A model generated the notes under the pieces. That model made no database searches, was not told the DNA's origin, and was given only the letters and a program-made list of their open reading frames with translations. This document shows, piece by piece, positions 1-8,192 of a stretch of DNA of 25,341 bases. The stretch is from positions 1 to 25,341 of IMG/VR virus record IMGVR_UViG_3300013104_000072; one strand, written 5' to 3'. The stretch comes from a virus. Position numbers and translations under genes: made by a program. The stretch's first letter is position 1. Every line of letters begins with the position of its first letter.

Positions 1-1
1 A

Positions 2-103
2 AAACTCACCGGGCTTGATAAGCAGATTGTGGAAATGCGCGGCAGCCTTGGCCTTAACCTGAATAAATCCCTCACTGAGCTATTCGAAGATGACAGCGAT
101 TAA
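2..103 (+). CDS. Terminase small subunit, C-terminal end (5' partial)
   Basis: An open frame enters from the left edge and ends with TAA at 101-103, giving 33 residues that finish in an acidic tail (ELFEDDSD). The stop overlaps the ATG of the large terminase gene at position 90 by 14 bases, the usual translational coupling of phage small and large terminase genes. In such phages the small subunit recognises packaging DNA and regulates the ATPase. The visible piece is too short to show a DNA-binding domain, so the call rests on position and overlap. Confidence 0.6.
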   Translation, partial: KLTGLDKQIVEMRGSLGLNLNKSLTELFEDDSD

Positions 104-1459
104 CCCGATATTCAAACCGTTCATTAAGCCACACCGTTACAAAGTGGCAAAGGTGGGCGCGGGTCAGGGAAAAGCTGGACTATTGCACGTTTACTCGTAG
201 AGATATCTCGCCGGGGGTGCTATCGCTTTCTCTGCGCCCGCGAACTCCAGAACAGTATTAGCGACTCAGTAATCCGATTGCTCGACGACACAATAAACCG
301 TGAAGGATATGCATCAGAATTTGAGGTGCAGCGTGCGAGTATTCGACACCTGGTGACCGGCAGTGAATTTATGTTCTACGGCATCAAGAACAACCCTACC
401 AAGATTAAGTCGCTAGAAGGTATCGACATCTGCTGGATGGAAGAAGCGGAGGCGGTATCAAAGGAATCGTGGGAAATCCTGATTCCTACCATTCGTAAGC
501 CAGGCTCAGAAATCTGGGTCAGCTATAACCCAAAGAACATCCTCGACGATACGCATCAGCGCTTCGTCATTGCGCCTCCTGATGACATCTGCCTGCTGAC
601 CGTCAACTACACAGATAATCCGTGGTTTCCTGACGTTCTGCGGCTGGAGATGGAAGAGTGCAAGCGTAAAGACTATGACCTTTACCTGCATATCTGGGAA
701 GGAGAGCCGGTTGCAGACAGCGACATGGCAATCATCAAACCATCGTGGATTGCAGCTGCAGTAGATGCTCACCTGAAGATTGGCTTTGAGGCATCCGGGC
801 GTAAGCGCATCGGCTTCGACGTTGCTGATGAGGGTGAGGATAGTAACGCTACAACACTGGCTCATGGCTCAGTTGTTACCGACTGCCAGCAGTGGAACAA
901 AGGCGACGTCATCACTTCAGCAGATCGCGTAAAAAACTACGCAGAAGAGGTCAGGGCTAGCGAAATTGTTTATGACTCCATTGGTGTTGGTGCTGGCGTA
1001 AAAGCCCACCTCAAGCGCGTGTGTCGCATTCCTGCTACTGGTTTCAATGCCGGTGAGTCAGTCTTTAAGCCTGAGGCTAAATATGCCGAAGGGAAGACCA
1101 ACAAAGACATGTTCTCCAACATCAAGGCGCAGGCATGGTGGGGAGTGCGTGACCGGTTCTACAACACCTGGAGAGTTGTGAAGCATCTGGAAGCAAATCC
1201 AGACGATCGCGATTTCGTTAAGCAATTCTCTGACGACCAGCTAATCAGCCTTTCCTCTGGTATCAAGCAGCTTGAGTACCTCAAGGCTGAGCTATCTCGC
1301 CCATGGGTTGATTACGACAATAACGGTCGCGTGAAGGTTGAGAGCAAAAAGGACATGAAGAAGCGCGGCATACCATCACCAAACATGGCCGACTCGCTCA
1401 TTATGGCATTCGCTCCGATTCACAAGCCATTCCATATTCCTGACGAGATACTCCAATGA
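90..1459 (+). CDS. Terminase large subunit, PBSX-like, with a one-base frame break before Walker A
   Basis: This is the DNA-packaging motor: an N-terminal ATPase and a C-terminal RNase H-like nuclease. From ATG 90 the frame reads [21 protein letters not shown] and then meets TAG within 22 codons. From 152 onward the homologous protein continues in the -1 frame as GGRGSGKSW, a Walker A motif, and runs to TGA at 1459. Adding one base at about 152-153 restores about 456 residues, normal for the family. Walker B-like IDICWMEE lies at about residues 112-119 of the restored protein. Candidate nuclease acidic residues are Asp244 (GFDVADEG), about Asp296 (VYDSIG) and about Asp435 (MADSLI). A TTG at 278 could start a 393-residue product in the main frame, but it would lack Walker A and could not package DNA. 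The break may be a mutation, a sequencing error in a short G run, or, less likely, recoding. The 3' end overlaps the portal start by 4 bases. Confidence 0.9.
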
Positions 1460-2931
1460 CAAGACGCAAGCAAACAGCGCAACCTACTCGACAGGGGCCA
1501 GCAAAAATCACGCAGAGGCATCTTGATAATGCCTCTGTAGCAAATGATGAGAAGCCGTACGCTGAATTTAAACGATATGAACCACTGCCCGGGGTAATCC
1601 CTGAGGCGAAGAAGGAAGCCACTCTGGCGATGGATGCAACGCCGTACGACGTGCTTAACAGCATGTCAATCGGCACAGAGTATTCAGGCTTCCGTGGTTA
1701 TCCGATTCTCGCCGCCATGTCTCAGCAGGTCGAGTATGCGAACATGCATACCGTTATGGCCGACGAAATGACGCGTAACTGGATTGATATAAAAAGTCGC
1801 AAAGATGGCGATGAAGATATTGACCTGATGGAGCAGGCGCTCGTTAAGTACGACGTGAAGCGCTTAATCCATGAAGCTGTGAAGCAGGACTCAATGTTCG
1901 GCGTGGCGCATATCTACGTCGACACCGGGGCAAGCGAAACAGAGCTTGAGAAGCCACTCTTCCTCGACCCTCGCAAGATTCCAAAGGGTTCGCTGAAAGG
2001 TCTGCGTTGCGTTGACCCGACATGGATTTACCCGGCGATGTACAACACTCGCTGGCCTCTGTCTGATAACTACTACAAGCCGCAAGCATGGTTTGTCATG
2101 GGGCAGACGGTTCACGAGTCACGCTTTATCGACATTATCAGCCGACCGGTGCCAGACATCCTCAAGCCGTCATATTCGTTTGGTGGTCTGTCGCTGACGC
2201 AGCTGATGGAGGATTACGTTACAGACTGGCGAGACGCCAAGAAGAACGTCATCAAGATTCTCCGCACTCTGCGTATGCGGGCGCTGAAAACTGACATGGA
2301 TGCTCGCCTTGCTGAGCCAGGGCAGTTCGATAAGCGCATCAAGCTCTTCACTGGCCTGCAGGATAATCAGGGATTGTGGGTGCTCGACAATCAAGAGGAC
2401 CTGCTCCACATGCAGACCTCTCTTAGCGAATTGTCCAACCTGTTATCCAACTATCAGGACCAGATGTGCATCCCGGCTCGCATCACTAACCTGAAGCTCC
2501 TTGGGAACGCTCCAGCAGGACTTAACGCATCAGGCGACTCTGAGCTTGAGACGTGGCACGAAACCATCTCAGGGATGCAGGAGCGCGATATTCGACGGGC
2601 TCTGGAAAACATCTTCAAGATTATCCAGCTCTCCGAGTTTGGCGAAATCAAAGAGGACATCTATTTCGAGTTCCGTCCACTGGATGAGCTGAGCGAGAAA
2701 GAGAAAGCCGAGATTGCCAAACTGAAGGTCGAAACGGTAACTACCGCCGCTGACTCGCAACTGGTCGACACCGAAGAGGCTCGCGATGCACTGAAATGCA
2801 TTGAAGGCGCTGGCTTCGAAAATCTGGATGGTGATTATGAACCGGAAGAAGACGAAGAGTCTGAAGCCAGTGAATTACAACGCGGGAAACATCAGGTGGT
2901 ATCAGAAAGAGCTGCTCAGAACGATTCGTGA
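1456..2931 (+). CDS. Portal protein (DUF1073 family)
   Basis: The predicted product has 491 residues and would form the ring at the unique capsid vertex through which DNA passes and to which the neck attaches. The start ATG overlaps the terminase stop (ATGA). The middle of the protein has the DUF1073/portal pattern, including the [20 protein letters not shown] block at residues 76-95 and a [20 protein letters not shown] segment typical of these portals. The C-terminus is acidic ([12 protein letters not shown]). Residues 57-61 are LAMDA, a motif shared with three other head proteins here, which suggests that about 60 N-terminal residues may be trimmed during maturation. The position between the large terminase and an F-like head protein is the canonical one. 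Some databases link this family name to anti-CBASS protein Acb1, but length and position here support a portal. Confidence 0.9.
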   Translation: MTRRKQTAQPTRQGPAKITQRHLDNASVANDEKPYAEFKRYEPLPGVIPEAKKEATLAMDATPYDVLNSMSIGTEYSGFRGYPILAAMSQQVEYANMHTVMADEMTRNWIDIKSRKDGDEDIDLMEQALVKYDVKRLIHEAVKQDSMFGVAHIYVDTGASETELEKPLFLDPRKIPKGSLKGLRCVDPTWIYPAMYNTRWPLSDNYYKPQAWFVMGQTVHESRFIDIISRPVPDILKPSYSFGGLSLTQLMEDYVTDWRDAKKNVIKILRTLRMRALKTDMDARLAEPGQFDKRIKLFTGLQDNQGLWVLDNQEDLLHMQTSLSELSNLLSNYQDQMCIPARITNLKLLGNAPAGLNASGDSELETWHETISGMQERDIRRALENIFKIIQLSEFGEIKEDIYFEFRPLDELSEKEKAEIAKLKVETVTTAADSQLVDTEEARDALKCIEGAGFENLDGDYEPEEDEESEASELQRGKHQVVSERAAQNDS

Positions 2932-3640
2932 GATGAACGATGACGTTAAGGCGGAGATAGTAACCATCATGCGAGATAACCCGCTGGCGATGGATATGGC
3001 GATGGATGCTAACCCGGTTGACCTGGTGAAGCGTGCCATATCCTCACTGGCTAAGAAATGGATAGACAACTTCATCAGGAAGGCGATTCCGGTTTCCGAT
3101 GAGGTGGCAGATAAGACGCTTGAGGCTGTCGACCGTGGCATCCTCGCATCTGCCCGCAAAGACTCTCTGGTTATTAACCTGCAATGGACTGACGCCATGC
3201 TGCAAAAGCGTGACGCCATCATTGCTGAAAACGTGGCTCTGATTCGCTCGATACCTGAGAAATACTTCACAGAAGTCGAGTCGATGGTCTTCAGGTCTAT
3301 CGCCAAAGGTGGAGATCGCAAACAACTGGCCGATGAGATAGAGCGTGAATTTGGTAAGCGCCATGGCATCACCAGACGCCGCGCTGAGTTCATCGCTCGC
3401 GACCAGGTACGCAAGGCTACCAGTGCGCTCTCAAACGCACGACATCAGGCGGCAGGCATCAAGAAAGGCATCTGGCTTCACAGTGGTGGTGGCAATCAAC
3501 CACGACATAAGCACGTGAAGGCTAACGGCGAGGAATTCGACCTAGATAAAGGATTGCCGATTGGCGACAAGGGTCAGTACGTGTTACCAGGCGAGGAGCC
3601 AGGTTGTGGTTGCACATGGAAACCAAAGTTGCCGTTTTAA
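2837..3640 (+). CDS. F-like minor head protein (Mu F / SPP1 gp7 family)
   Basis: The predicted product has 267 residues and is a minor head morphogenesis protein of the Mu F/SPP1 gp7 type. I chose ATG 2837 because [12 protein letters not shown] followed by NAG..WYQKELL resembles the N-terminus of this family. A GTG at 2870 and an ATG at 2933 are later alternatives. The gene overlaps the portal gene by 95 bases. The C-terminal domain shows the family pattern: ITRRRAEFIARDQVRKATSA, then WLHSGGG, then LPGEEPGCGCTWKP with closely spaced cysteines. Residues 50-58 contain a doubled LAMDMAMDA motif. An intrinsic terminator follows 20 bases after the stop. Confidence 0.87.
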   Translation: MNRKKTKSLKPVNYNAGNIRWYQKELLRTIREMNDDVKAEIVTIMRDNPLAMDMAMDANPVDLVKRAISSLAKKWIDNFIRKAIPVSDEVADKTLEAVDRGILASARKDSLVINLQWTDAMLQKRDAIIAENVALIRSIPEKYFTEVESMVFRSIAKGGDRKQLADEIEREFGKRHGITRRRAEFIARDQVRKATSALSNARHQAAGIKKGIWLHSGGGNQPRHKHVKANGEEFDLDKGLPIGDKGQYVLPGEEPGCGCTWKPKLPF

Positions 3641-3659
3641 AACGAAACAAAACAACAAT

Positions 3660-3680
3660 GTCACTTCGGTGGCCTTTTTT
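3660..3680 (+). terminator. Intrinsic terminator after the F-like gene
   Basis: The stem GTCAC/GTGGC (one G-T wobble) closes a TTCG tetraloop and is followed by C and six T. It lies inside the late operon, so full expression of downstream genes needs read-through, antitermination or a new promoter. Confidence 0.75.
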
Positions 3681-3698
3681 ATTGCCTGAAGAAAGGAA

Positions 3699-3887
3699 AT
3701 GAGCATGAAAGACGTCGATGTTATTTCAGAGCGAGTTGGTGATTGCTCATATACGCGAGTAAGCAATAGCAACTTGGTTGTAACCCTAGAGCAGATTGGT
3801 TCGACAAAATCTCTTACCACGTATGGCCGGGGAAATGTCAGGCAAATGAAAGCGATTGCCAGATGGTTTCATAAGTCACTCCAGTAA
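3699..3887 (+). CDS. Small protein of unknown function
   Basis: I do not recognise this protein. It has 62 residues from ATG 3699; an ATG at 3705 is an equally good start, 60 residues long, with AAAGGA at better spacing. The product is soluble-looking with a basic C-terminus (GRGNVRQMKAIARWFHKSLQ) and no membrane segment or known motif. It sits between an intrinsic terminator and the protease/scaffold gene and has a good ribosome binding site. Placement behind a terminator inside a structural operon is typical of a late-acquired extra gene. Whether it has its own promoter is not clear; I see no convincing -10/-35 pair. Confidence 0.6.
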   Translation: MSMKDVDVISERVGDCSYTRVSNSNLVVTLEQIGSTKSLTTYGRGNVRQMKAIARWFHKSLQ

Positions 3888-3901
3888 TTAGAAGGTGGCA
3901 A

Positions 3902-5131
3902 ATGCCAGTACATCAAAAAGACGGCTCCTGGTGGTGGGGTTCAAAAGGACCGTTCCCATCAAAAGAAAAAGCCGAAGAAGTAGAGCGAGCGGCATACGCG
4001 AACGGCTACGCCAAAGACTCTGCATTCGCATTCGACAGGGCAAGCGTGCGCACCTATGACGCGGATGGAAAGCTCCACGTAGAGATAACCCCAATCAGCA
4101 AGGCCAATGTCTGCGTTTACTACGGACGCGAGATTCCAGGCTGCGATGAGTTAGGGCTCATTCCTGATAAAGCATATCGCCTCCTGCGTGACCCTGAAGA
4201 GCTGCGCAAGGCCGCAGACACATTCAACAACCAACCGCTGCTTAACACGCACATCGCCGTGTCAGTGCTTGACCCACCGAAAGAAGCAATCATCGGATCA
4301 ACCGGTGAAAGCGCTGAATTCGACGGCACCTACCTGAAAAACTCTCTCGTCATTTGGGATGTGAATTCCATCATCGGCGTGGAGAACAAGCAGCAGCGCG
4401 AAATTTCATCCTCATACCGCTACCGGCTCGATATGACACCGGGCGAGTACGAGGGAGAGGCATACGATGGCGTCATGCGTGACATCGTTTGTAACCACGT
4501 GGCAATCGTGCCATCGGGTCGTGCAGGCCCGGATGTATTTGTATACGACTCACAACCGACAGGACTCAAACTGATGTCAAAAATCAAATCACTCATGACC
4601 CTCATCCGGCCATATCTGGCTAATGATGAGAAGTCAGAAGAGGTAGAAAAGAAAGTCGAAGCCATCATCAAAGATGAAGACGAAGACAAGAAGAAAGCAG
4701 AAGACGAAATGTCCGAGGAAGAGAAGAAAAAACTCGCCGAAGACGAAGAGTCGGAGAAAGAAAAAAAGGCTGAAGACGAAGCCGAAGAAGAGAAAAAAGA
4801 GAAAGAAAAAATGGCAAACGACAGCAAGTTAGCGATGGATGCAGCTATCAAGGCGGCAACTAACTCAGTGGAGCAGCGATTCATCGCTCTACGCCAAGCT
4901 GAGCGTGATGTGCGTCCGGTAGTAGGCGAGCTGGCCTGTGACAGCGCAGAGGAAGTGTATCGCACCGCTCTGAAGCAACTTGGCTGTGATGAGCATGCCT
5001 CAATCCCTGCCGCTGCACTGAGCTCTGTATTCAAAGCCTATGCACGCCAGCCGTCATCCATGGCGCAGGACTCCGCGGTTATCACTACGTCTTCTCGCGA
5101 AAACGTTAAAAACTTCTTTGAGGGCAAATAA
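3902..5131 (+). CDS. Capsid maturation protease-scaffold fusion (DUF2213)
   Basis: The predicted product has 409 residues. The N-terminal 220 residues match the DUF2213 family, which I take to be a head-maturation protease: conserved stretches are NQPLLNTHIAV, REISSSYRYR and VCNHVAIVPSGRAGPDV, with His and Ser residues suitable for an assemblin-like serine protease. Residues 225-310 are a highly charged Lys/Glu segment with repeated AEDE units and form a predicted coiled coil, as in scaffolds. The C-terminal 95 residues are Ala-rich and helical. An in-frame ATG at 4574 with AGGA nine bases upstream could start a separate scaffold product (MSKIKSLMTLI...). The protein contains many A-x-D-A/S sites (AKDS 37, AFDR 43, ANDS about 305, AMDA 311, ACDS 345, AQDS 388), which could be self-processing sites. 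The gene lies just upstream of the cement and capsid genes. The family call is firm; the catalytic residues are inferred. Confidence 0.82.
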   Translation: MPVHQKDGSWWWGSKGPFPSKEKAEEVERAAYANGYAKDSAFAFDRASVRTYDADGKLHVEITPISKANVCVYYGREIPGCDELGLIPDKAYRLLRDPEELRKAADTFNNQPLLNTHIAVSVLDPPKEAIIGSTGESAEFDGTYLKNSLVIWDVNSIIGVENKQQREISSSYRYRLDMTPGEYEGEAYDGVMRDIVCNHVAIVPSGRAGPDVFVYDSQPTGLKLMSKIKSLMTLIRPYLANDEKSEEVEKKVEAIIKDEDEDKKKAEDEMSEEEKKKLAEDEESEKEKKAEDEAEEEKKEKEKMANDSKLAMDAAIKAATNSVEQRFIALRQAERDVRPVVGELACDSAEEVYRTALKQLGCDEHASIPAAALSSVFKAYARQPSSMAQDSAVITTSSRENVKNFFEGK

Positions 5132-5133
5132 CA

Positions 5134-5622
5134 ATGGCTTTCCAGACAAGTGTATCTGTTTACTCTGGCGTTGGTCAGGCTGGTCAGCCTGCTTCTAACA
5201 GCCCAATCATTGCTGCTGCAGGCGGTCCTGGTGCATATCAGGCTGGTTCAAGCGGCCTGGTCATGGCGCGTTTCGCATGGCGTGACGGCGCTAACCCACT
5301 CCTGCTGAACAACACCGGCACCGGCAAGCCTGTTGGCTTCGTCTACAACAACGCAAACGCCACCATCGGATATCTGCAAAACTCCAGCATGACTATCCCT
5401 GCCGGCCGAGAAGCATCTCCGGTAGTTGGTGGTGACTTCTGGGCTCTGTCTGCTACCGACGCAACTGTAGGTCAGAAAGTATTTGCGGTACTGGCTGACG
5501 GTACCCTGAAGACCGGTGCGGCCGGCGCAACCATTTCCGGTGCTGTTGAAACCGACTGGTACGTGGCTAGCCCTGCAACAACCGGCAATCTGTTAATCAT
5601 CTCTACCTGGAGCAAAGCATAA
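5134..5622 (+). CDS. Probable capsid cement/decoration protein
   Basis: The predicted product has 162 residues, rich in Gly, Ala, Thr and Ser, with almost no Lys and predicted beta structure. It has the repetitive small-residue composition of phage decoration or cement proteins (for example VGFVYNNANATIGYLQNSS and MTIPAGREASPVVGGDFWAL). It starts two bases after the protease/scaffold stop, and its TAATG junction couples it to the major capsid gene, the standard place for a capsid-stabilising protein. I associate it with the Gp24-type structural cement family from memory; the function is inferred mainly from context. Confidence 0.72.
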   Translation: MAFQTSVSVYSGVGQAGQPASNSPIIAAAGGPGAYQAGSSGLVMARFAWRDGANPLLLNNTGTGKPVGFVYNNANATIGYLQNSSMTIPAGREASPVVGGDFWALSATDATVGQKVFAVLADGTLKTGAAGATISGAVETDWYVASPATTGNLLIISTWSKA

Positions 5623-6647
5623 TGCCTCAACTGACTCAGGCTGATTTCGCTGCCTTTAAAGCGGAAGCCGAATCTCGCGGCATTTACCTGCCTGCATCGG
5701 TAACTAAGTTTGCAATGGATGCCGACCCTCAGCCGGGTCTTGGCGCAAACGGCGGTATTCCTGCTATTGTTTCAACCTTCATCGACCCTGAAATCGTTCG
5801 CACCATCTTCGCTAAGCAGAAAGCGACCGAGATTCTGGGCGAGAAGAAAAAAGGCTCATGGGCTCAAGACACCATGATGATCCAGCGCGTTGAGCAATCT
5901 GGTGACGTTGTGGCGTATGACGACTACAGCGAACAGGGTGCTAACCAGGTAACTTCCCGTTGGGAAAACCGCCAGGTGTTTCGCTATCAGACCATGGTTA
6001 CCTATGGCGAACTGGAGCAGGAACGCTATGGACTGGCTATGCTGCCATACGTAGCAGAGAAACAGCGTGCTGCAGCGTGGACTCTGAACCAGGCGCAGAA
6101 CAAGTTCTACTTCTACGGCGTATCCGGCCTGCTGAACTACGGCATCCTGAACGACCCATCACTGCCAACTCCAATTACTCCGGCAACTGTTGGTGGCTTT
6201 ACACTGTGGAAAGACAAGCAGGTTATCGATATCTACAACGATATCCTGGCGCTGTATGAAGACCTGATCACTCGTACCAATGGTGCAGTTGGTGATGGCG
6301 TTGATATGGCCTCTCCACTGGTTCTGGCGATGTCGCCTAAGACCTCCGTTTGGTTCAAAAAGGCCAACGAAGTCTTCGGTAACTCCGTTGAGAAGATGGT
6401 CAAAGATACCTTCACCAATATCCGCATCGAAGTTGCGCCTCAGTACAGCACTGATGCCGGCGAACTGGTGCAGATGTTTGTTGAGACTGCTCAGGGTCAG
6501 GACGCGGGTTACTGCGCATACAGTGAGAAGCTGCGTGCACATCCAGTCATCACCATGACCTCTAGCTGGAAACAAAAACACTCTGGCACAACCTACGGCG
6601 CGGTGATTACTCAGCCGTTCCTGTTTGCTCAGCTTCTGGGGGTTTAA
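5622..6647 (+). CDS. Major capsid protein (DUF2184, HK97-fold)
   Basis: The predicted product has 341 residues and is the main shell protein of the head. It carries DUF2184 family features such as IPAIVSTFIDPEIVRTIFAKQKATEI near the N-terminus (quoted in part: IPAIVSTFIDPEIV, residues about 46-59), SWAQDTMMIQRVEQSGDVVA, and a C-terminal HPVITMTSSWKQKHSGTTYG. The first 33 residues look like a short delta-type propeptide ending at FAMDA (residues 30-34), a motif also found in portal, F-like and scaffold proteins here. The gene follows the cement gene with a one-base overlap. Codon use is strongly biased toward common codons (CTG, ACC, GGT/GGC), as expected for a highly made virion protein. Confidence 0.92.
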   Translation: MPQLTQADFAAFKAEAESRGIYLPASVTKFAMDADPQPGLGANGGIPAIVSTFIDPEIVRTIFAKQKATEILGEKKKGSWAQDTMMIQRVEQSGDVVAYDDYSEQGANQVTSRWENRQVFRYQTMVTYGELEQERYGLAMLPYVAEKQRAAAWTLNQAQNKFYFYGVSGLLNYGILNDPSLPTPITPATVGGFTLWKDKQVIDIYNDILALYEDLITRTNGAVGDGVDMASPLVLAMSPKTSVWFKKANEVFGNSVEKMVKDTFTNIRIEVAPQYSTDAGELVQMFVETAQGQDAGYCAYSEKLRAHPVITMTSSWKQKHSGTTYGAVITQPFLFAQLLGV

Positions 6648-6650
6648 TCG

Positions 6651-6977
6651 ATGGCTAAGCCTTCAACCTACGTTATCGGTTGCAAACTCCCAAACGGCCT
6701 GTCATTCCGTCACGGTGATCAGAAGATCACCCTGGCGGGTGCTAACTCCTCTCAGCTTGTAAACGGGTTCGGCCTGACAAAAGGCGTTCCCGCTGAAGCG
6801 TGGGAAGCATTCGAGAAGAATCACAAGGACGCACCATTCATTCGTAATGGAATCGTCTTTGCTGTTACTGATGAGAAATCAGCAGCAGACGCCTCTCTTG
6901 AACGCTCTCGCCAAAAGACGGGCCTTGAGCAGGTTAGTGCTAAAGATGCTGGCGTAGAGGAAGAAAAAGAGGAATAA
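6651..6977 (+). CDS. Small structural or neck-region protein, function unknown
   Basis: The predicted product has 108 residues and starts three bases after the capsid stop. The N-terminal 75 residues look like a compact beta fold (YVIGCKLPNGLSFRHGDQ, then FIRNGIVFAVTDE), similar to small proteins that often follow capsid genes. The last 30 residues are charged and probably disordered, ending EEEKEE. No catalytic motif is visible. Its place between capsid and connector genes suggests a virion or assembly role, which is inference. Confidence 0.7.
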   Translation: MAKPSTYVIGCKLPNGLSFRHGDQKITLAGANSSQLVNGFGLTKGVPAEAWEAFEKNHKDAPFIRNGIVFAVTDEKSAADASLERSRQKTGLEQVSAKDAGVEEEKEE

Positions 6978-6980
6978 GCC

Positions 6981-7385
6981 ATGGCAGTCGTGACTCTGGA
7001 TATTGCCAGTTTCCGCGCCATGTACCCTGAATTCTCCAACGTTCCAGATGCAATCCTTCCATTCCTGTTTGACCAGTCCACTGACTATCTGAATAACACT
7101 GATTACTCACTCGTCGATGATGTCGTGAAGCGAGAGCGTTTGCTCTACATGCTCATGGCGCATCTGGCGTATGTGCGTTACGGCGACAATCGAGGTCGTG
7201 GCGGCTCAGGAATGGTTGGGCGCATTGCGTCGGCTACAGAGGGCAGCGTGTCAGTTTCATCTGACCTCGGCCCTATTGAGTTCAGGTATGCGTGGTATAC
7301 GCAGAGCCCATATGGCATGGACTTCTGGCAGGCGACGAAAGTCTACCGGATGGCTAATTACTATCCTGGAGATAACTATGTCTGA
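6981..7385 (+). CDS. Head-tail connector protein (DUF4054)
   Basis: The predicted product has 134 residues. The opening VTLDIASFRAMYPEFSNVPD and the following helix-rich segment are the DUF4054/gp6-type connector pattern; MAHLAYVRYGDNRGRGGSGMVGR is followed by a conserved FRYAWYTQSPYGMDFWQ. Such proteins form a ring below the portal and join it to the tail. The stop overlaps the next start by eight bases (ATGTCTGA). Confidence 0.82.
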   Translation: MAVVTLDIASFRAMYPEFSNVPDAILPFLFDQSTDYLNNTDYSLVDDVVKRERLLYMLMAHLAYVRYGDNRGRGGSGMVGRIASATEGSVSVSSDLGPIEFRYAWYTQSPYGMDFWQATKVYRMANYYPGDNYV

Positions 7386-7824
7386 TGGCCTCGATAAGTA
7401 CCTGGAAGGAATGGCTGAGAGACTCAATGCCACTGAGGTAAGGGCTGGCTTTCTCGGCGGCTCAACATACCCAGACGGAACCAGCGTCGCGATGGTTGCC
7501 ACTCGTAACGAGTACGGTGACCCGGCAAACAATCAGCCTCCACGTCCATTCTTCCGAAATGCAATCGCAGACAAGCAGGAGGAGTGGAAGAAGACGATTG
7601 AGCGCGGTCTTGCTTCAGGTCTTGATTCCAGAACGGTGCTTGAGGTCGTTGGAGCTCAGATTAAGGGTGATATTCAGGAGTCGATTGCAACGCTTATTGA
7701 GCCTGCACTCTCCGAAGTCACACTTGAGCGACGCAGAAACAGAAAAGTGATGCCTAACCAGTCAGATAAGCCTCTCGTCGACACCAGGGTGATGATTGGT
7801 GATGTTAACTACGAGGTTACCTGA
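7378..7824 (+). CDS. HK97 gp10-like tail completion/neck protein
   Basis: The predicted product has 148 residues from ATG 7378, chosen because it overlaps the previous stop and begins the homologous sequence; the open frame continues upstream to 7171 but that part is a shadow of the DUF4054 gene. The motif VAMVATRNEYGDP followed by QPPRPFFRNAI is characteristic of gp10-like head-tail joining proteins that sit between the connector and the tail tube. A short C-terminal segment ends VDTRVMIGDVNYEV, also typical. It overlaps the next start by one base. Confidence 0.8.
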   Translation: MSDGLDKYLEGMAERLNATEVRAGFLGGSTYPDGTSVAMVATRNEYGDPANNQPPRPFFRNAIADKQEEWKKTIERGLASGLDSRTVLEVVGAQIKGDIQESIATLIEPALSEVTLERRRNRKVMPNQSDKPLVDTRVMIGDVNYEVT

Positions 7825-8192
7825 TGAACCTGCACCAAATTGTTCGAGGGGCGATCACAACGGTTAACCCTGACGTTTCCGGCGTACTGAAAGTGAACAG
7901 CGGATTTACAACCGCACCTGGCGGTAAGCGCGTGCAGTCATACACCGATGTTGATGTGATTGTGCAGATGCAGTCTTTGTCATCTACCGACCTTAAGCAG
8001 ATTGATGCAATCAACATTCAGGGGATTCTGCAAAGCGCCTATCTGAATGGGAATTTCAATGGCATTAACCGACCTGAACAGCAGGGCGGAGACATGCTGA
8101 TTGTTGATGGCAAGACATGGCTGGTTGTGAAAGTAGCGGAGCTTTATCCGGACTGGTGTCACCTGATTGTTAATCTGCAGAGGTCGCCATGA
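7824..8192 (+). CDS. Neck/tail-completion protein, family uncertain
   Basis: The predicted product has 122 residues. I do not recognise a precise family. The protein is mostly beta structure, with GGDMLIVDGKTWLVVKVAELYPDW near the C-terminus (quoted in part: DMLIVDGKTWLVVKV), a pattern seen in small head-tail joining proteins. Its location between the gp10-like gene and the tail terminator gene, with overlaps on both sides (1 and 4 bases), implies a neck role. Confidence 0.72.
   Translation: MNLHQIVRGAITTVNPDVSGVLKVNSGFTTAPGGKRVQSYTDVDVIVQMQSLSSTDLKQIDAINIQGILQSAYLNGNFNGINRPEQQGGDMLIVDGKTWLVVKVAELYPDWCHLIVNLQRSP

Noticed and set aside
278-1459. A 393-residue large terminase starting with TTG at 278
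   Set aside because: The homologous protein continues upstream in the same frame through Walker A to base 152 and then in the other frame to ATG 90; the TTG has no ribosome binding site and would delete the ATPase motif.
1456-2931. Anti-CBASS protein Acb1, suggested by the family label sometimes attached to DUF1073
   Set aside because: Length, position between terminase and F-like genes, and portal-like sequence support a portal; no immune-evasion enzyme motif is recognised.
4420-5034. 204-codon antisense open frame over the scaffold gene
   Set aside because: It is the mirror of the Lys/Glu-rich purine tract (serine and phenylalanine runs) with no independent signs of a gene.
7171-7377. N-terminal extension of the gp10-like gene upstream of ATG 7378
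   Set aside because: It lies inside the DUF4054 gene, its translation looks like out-of-frame sequence, and the ATG overlapping the stop gives the usual gp10-like N-terminus.
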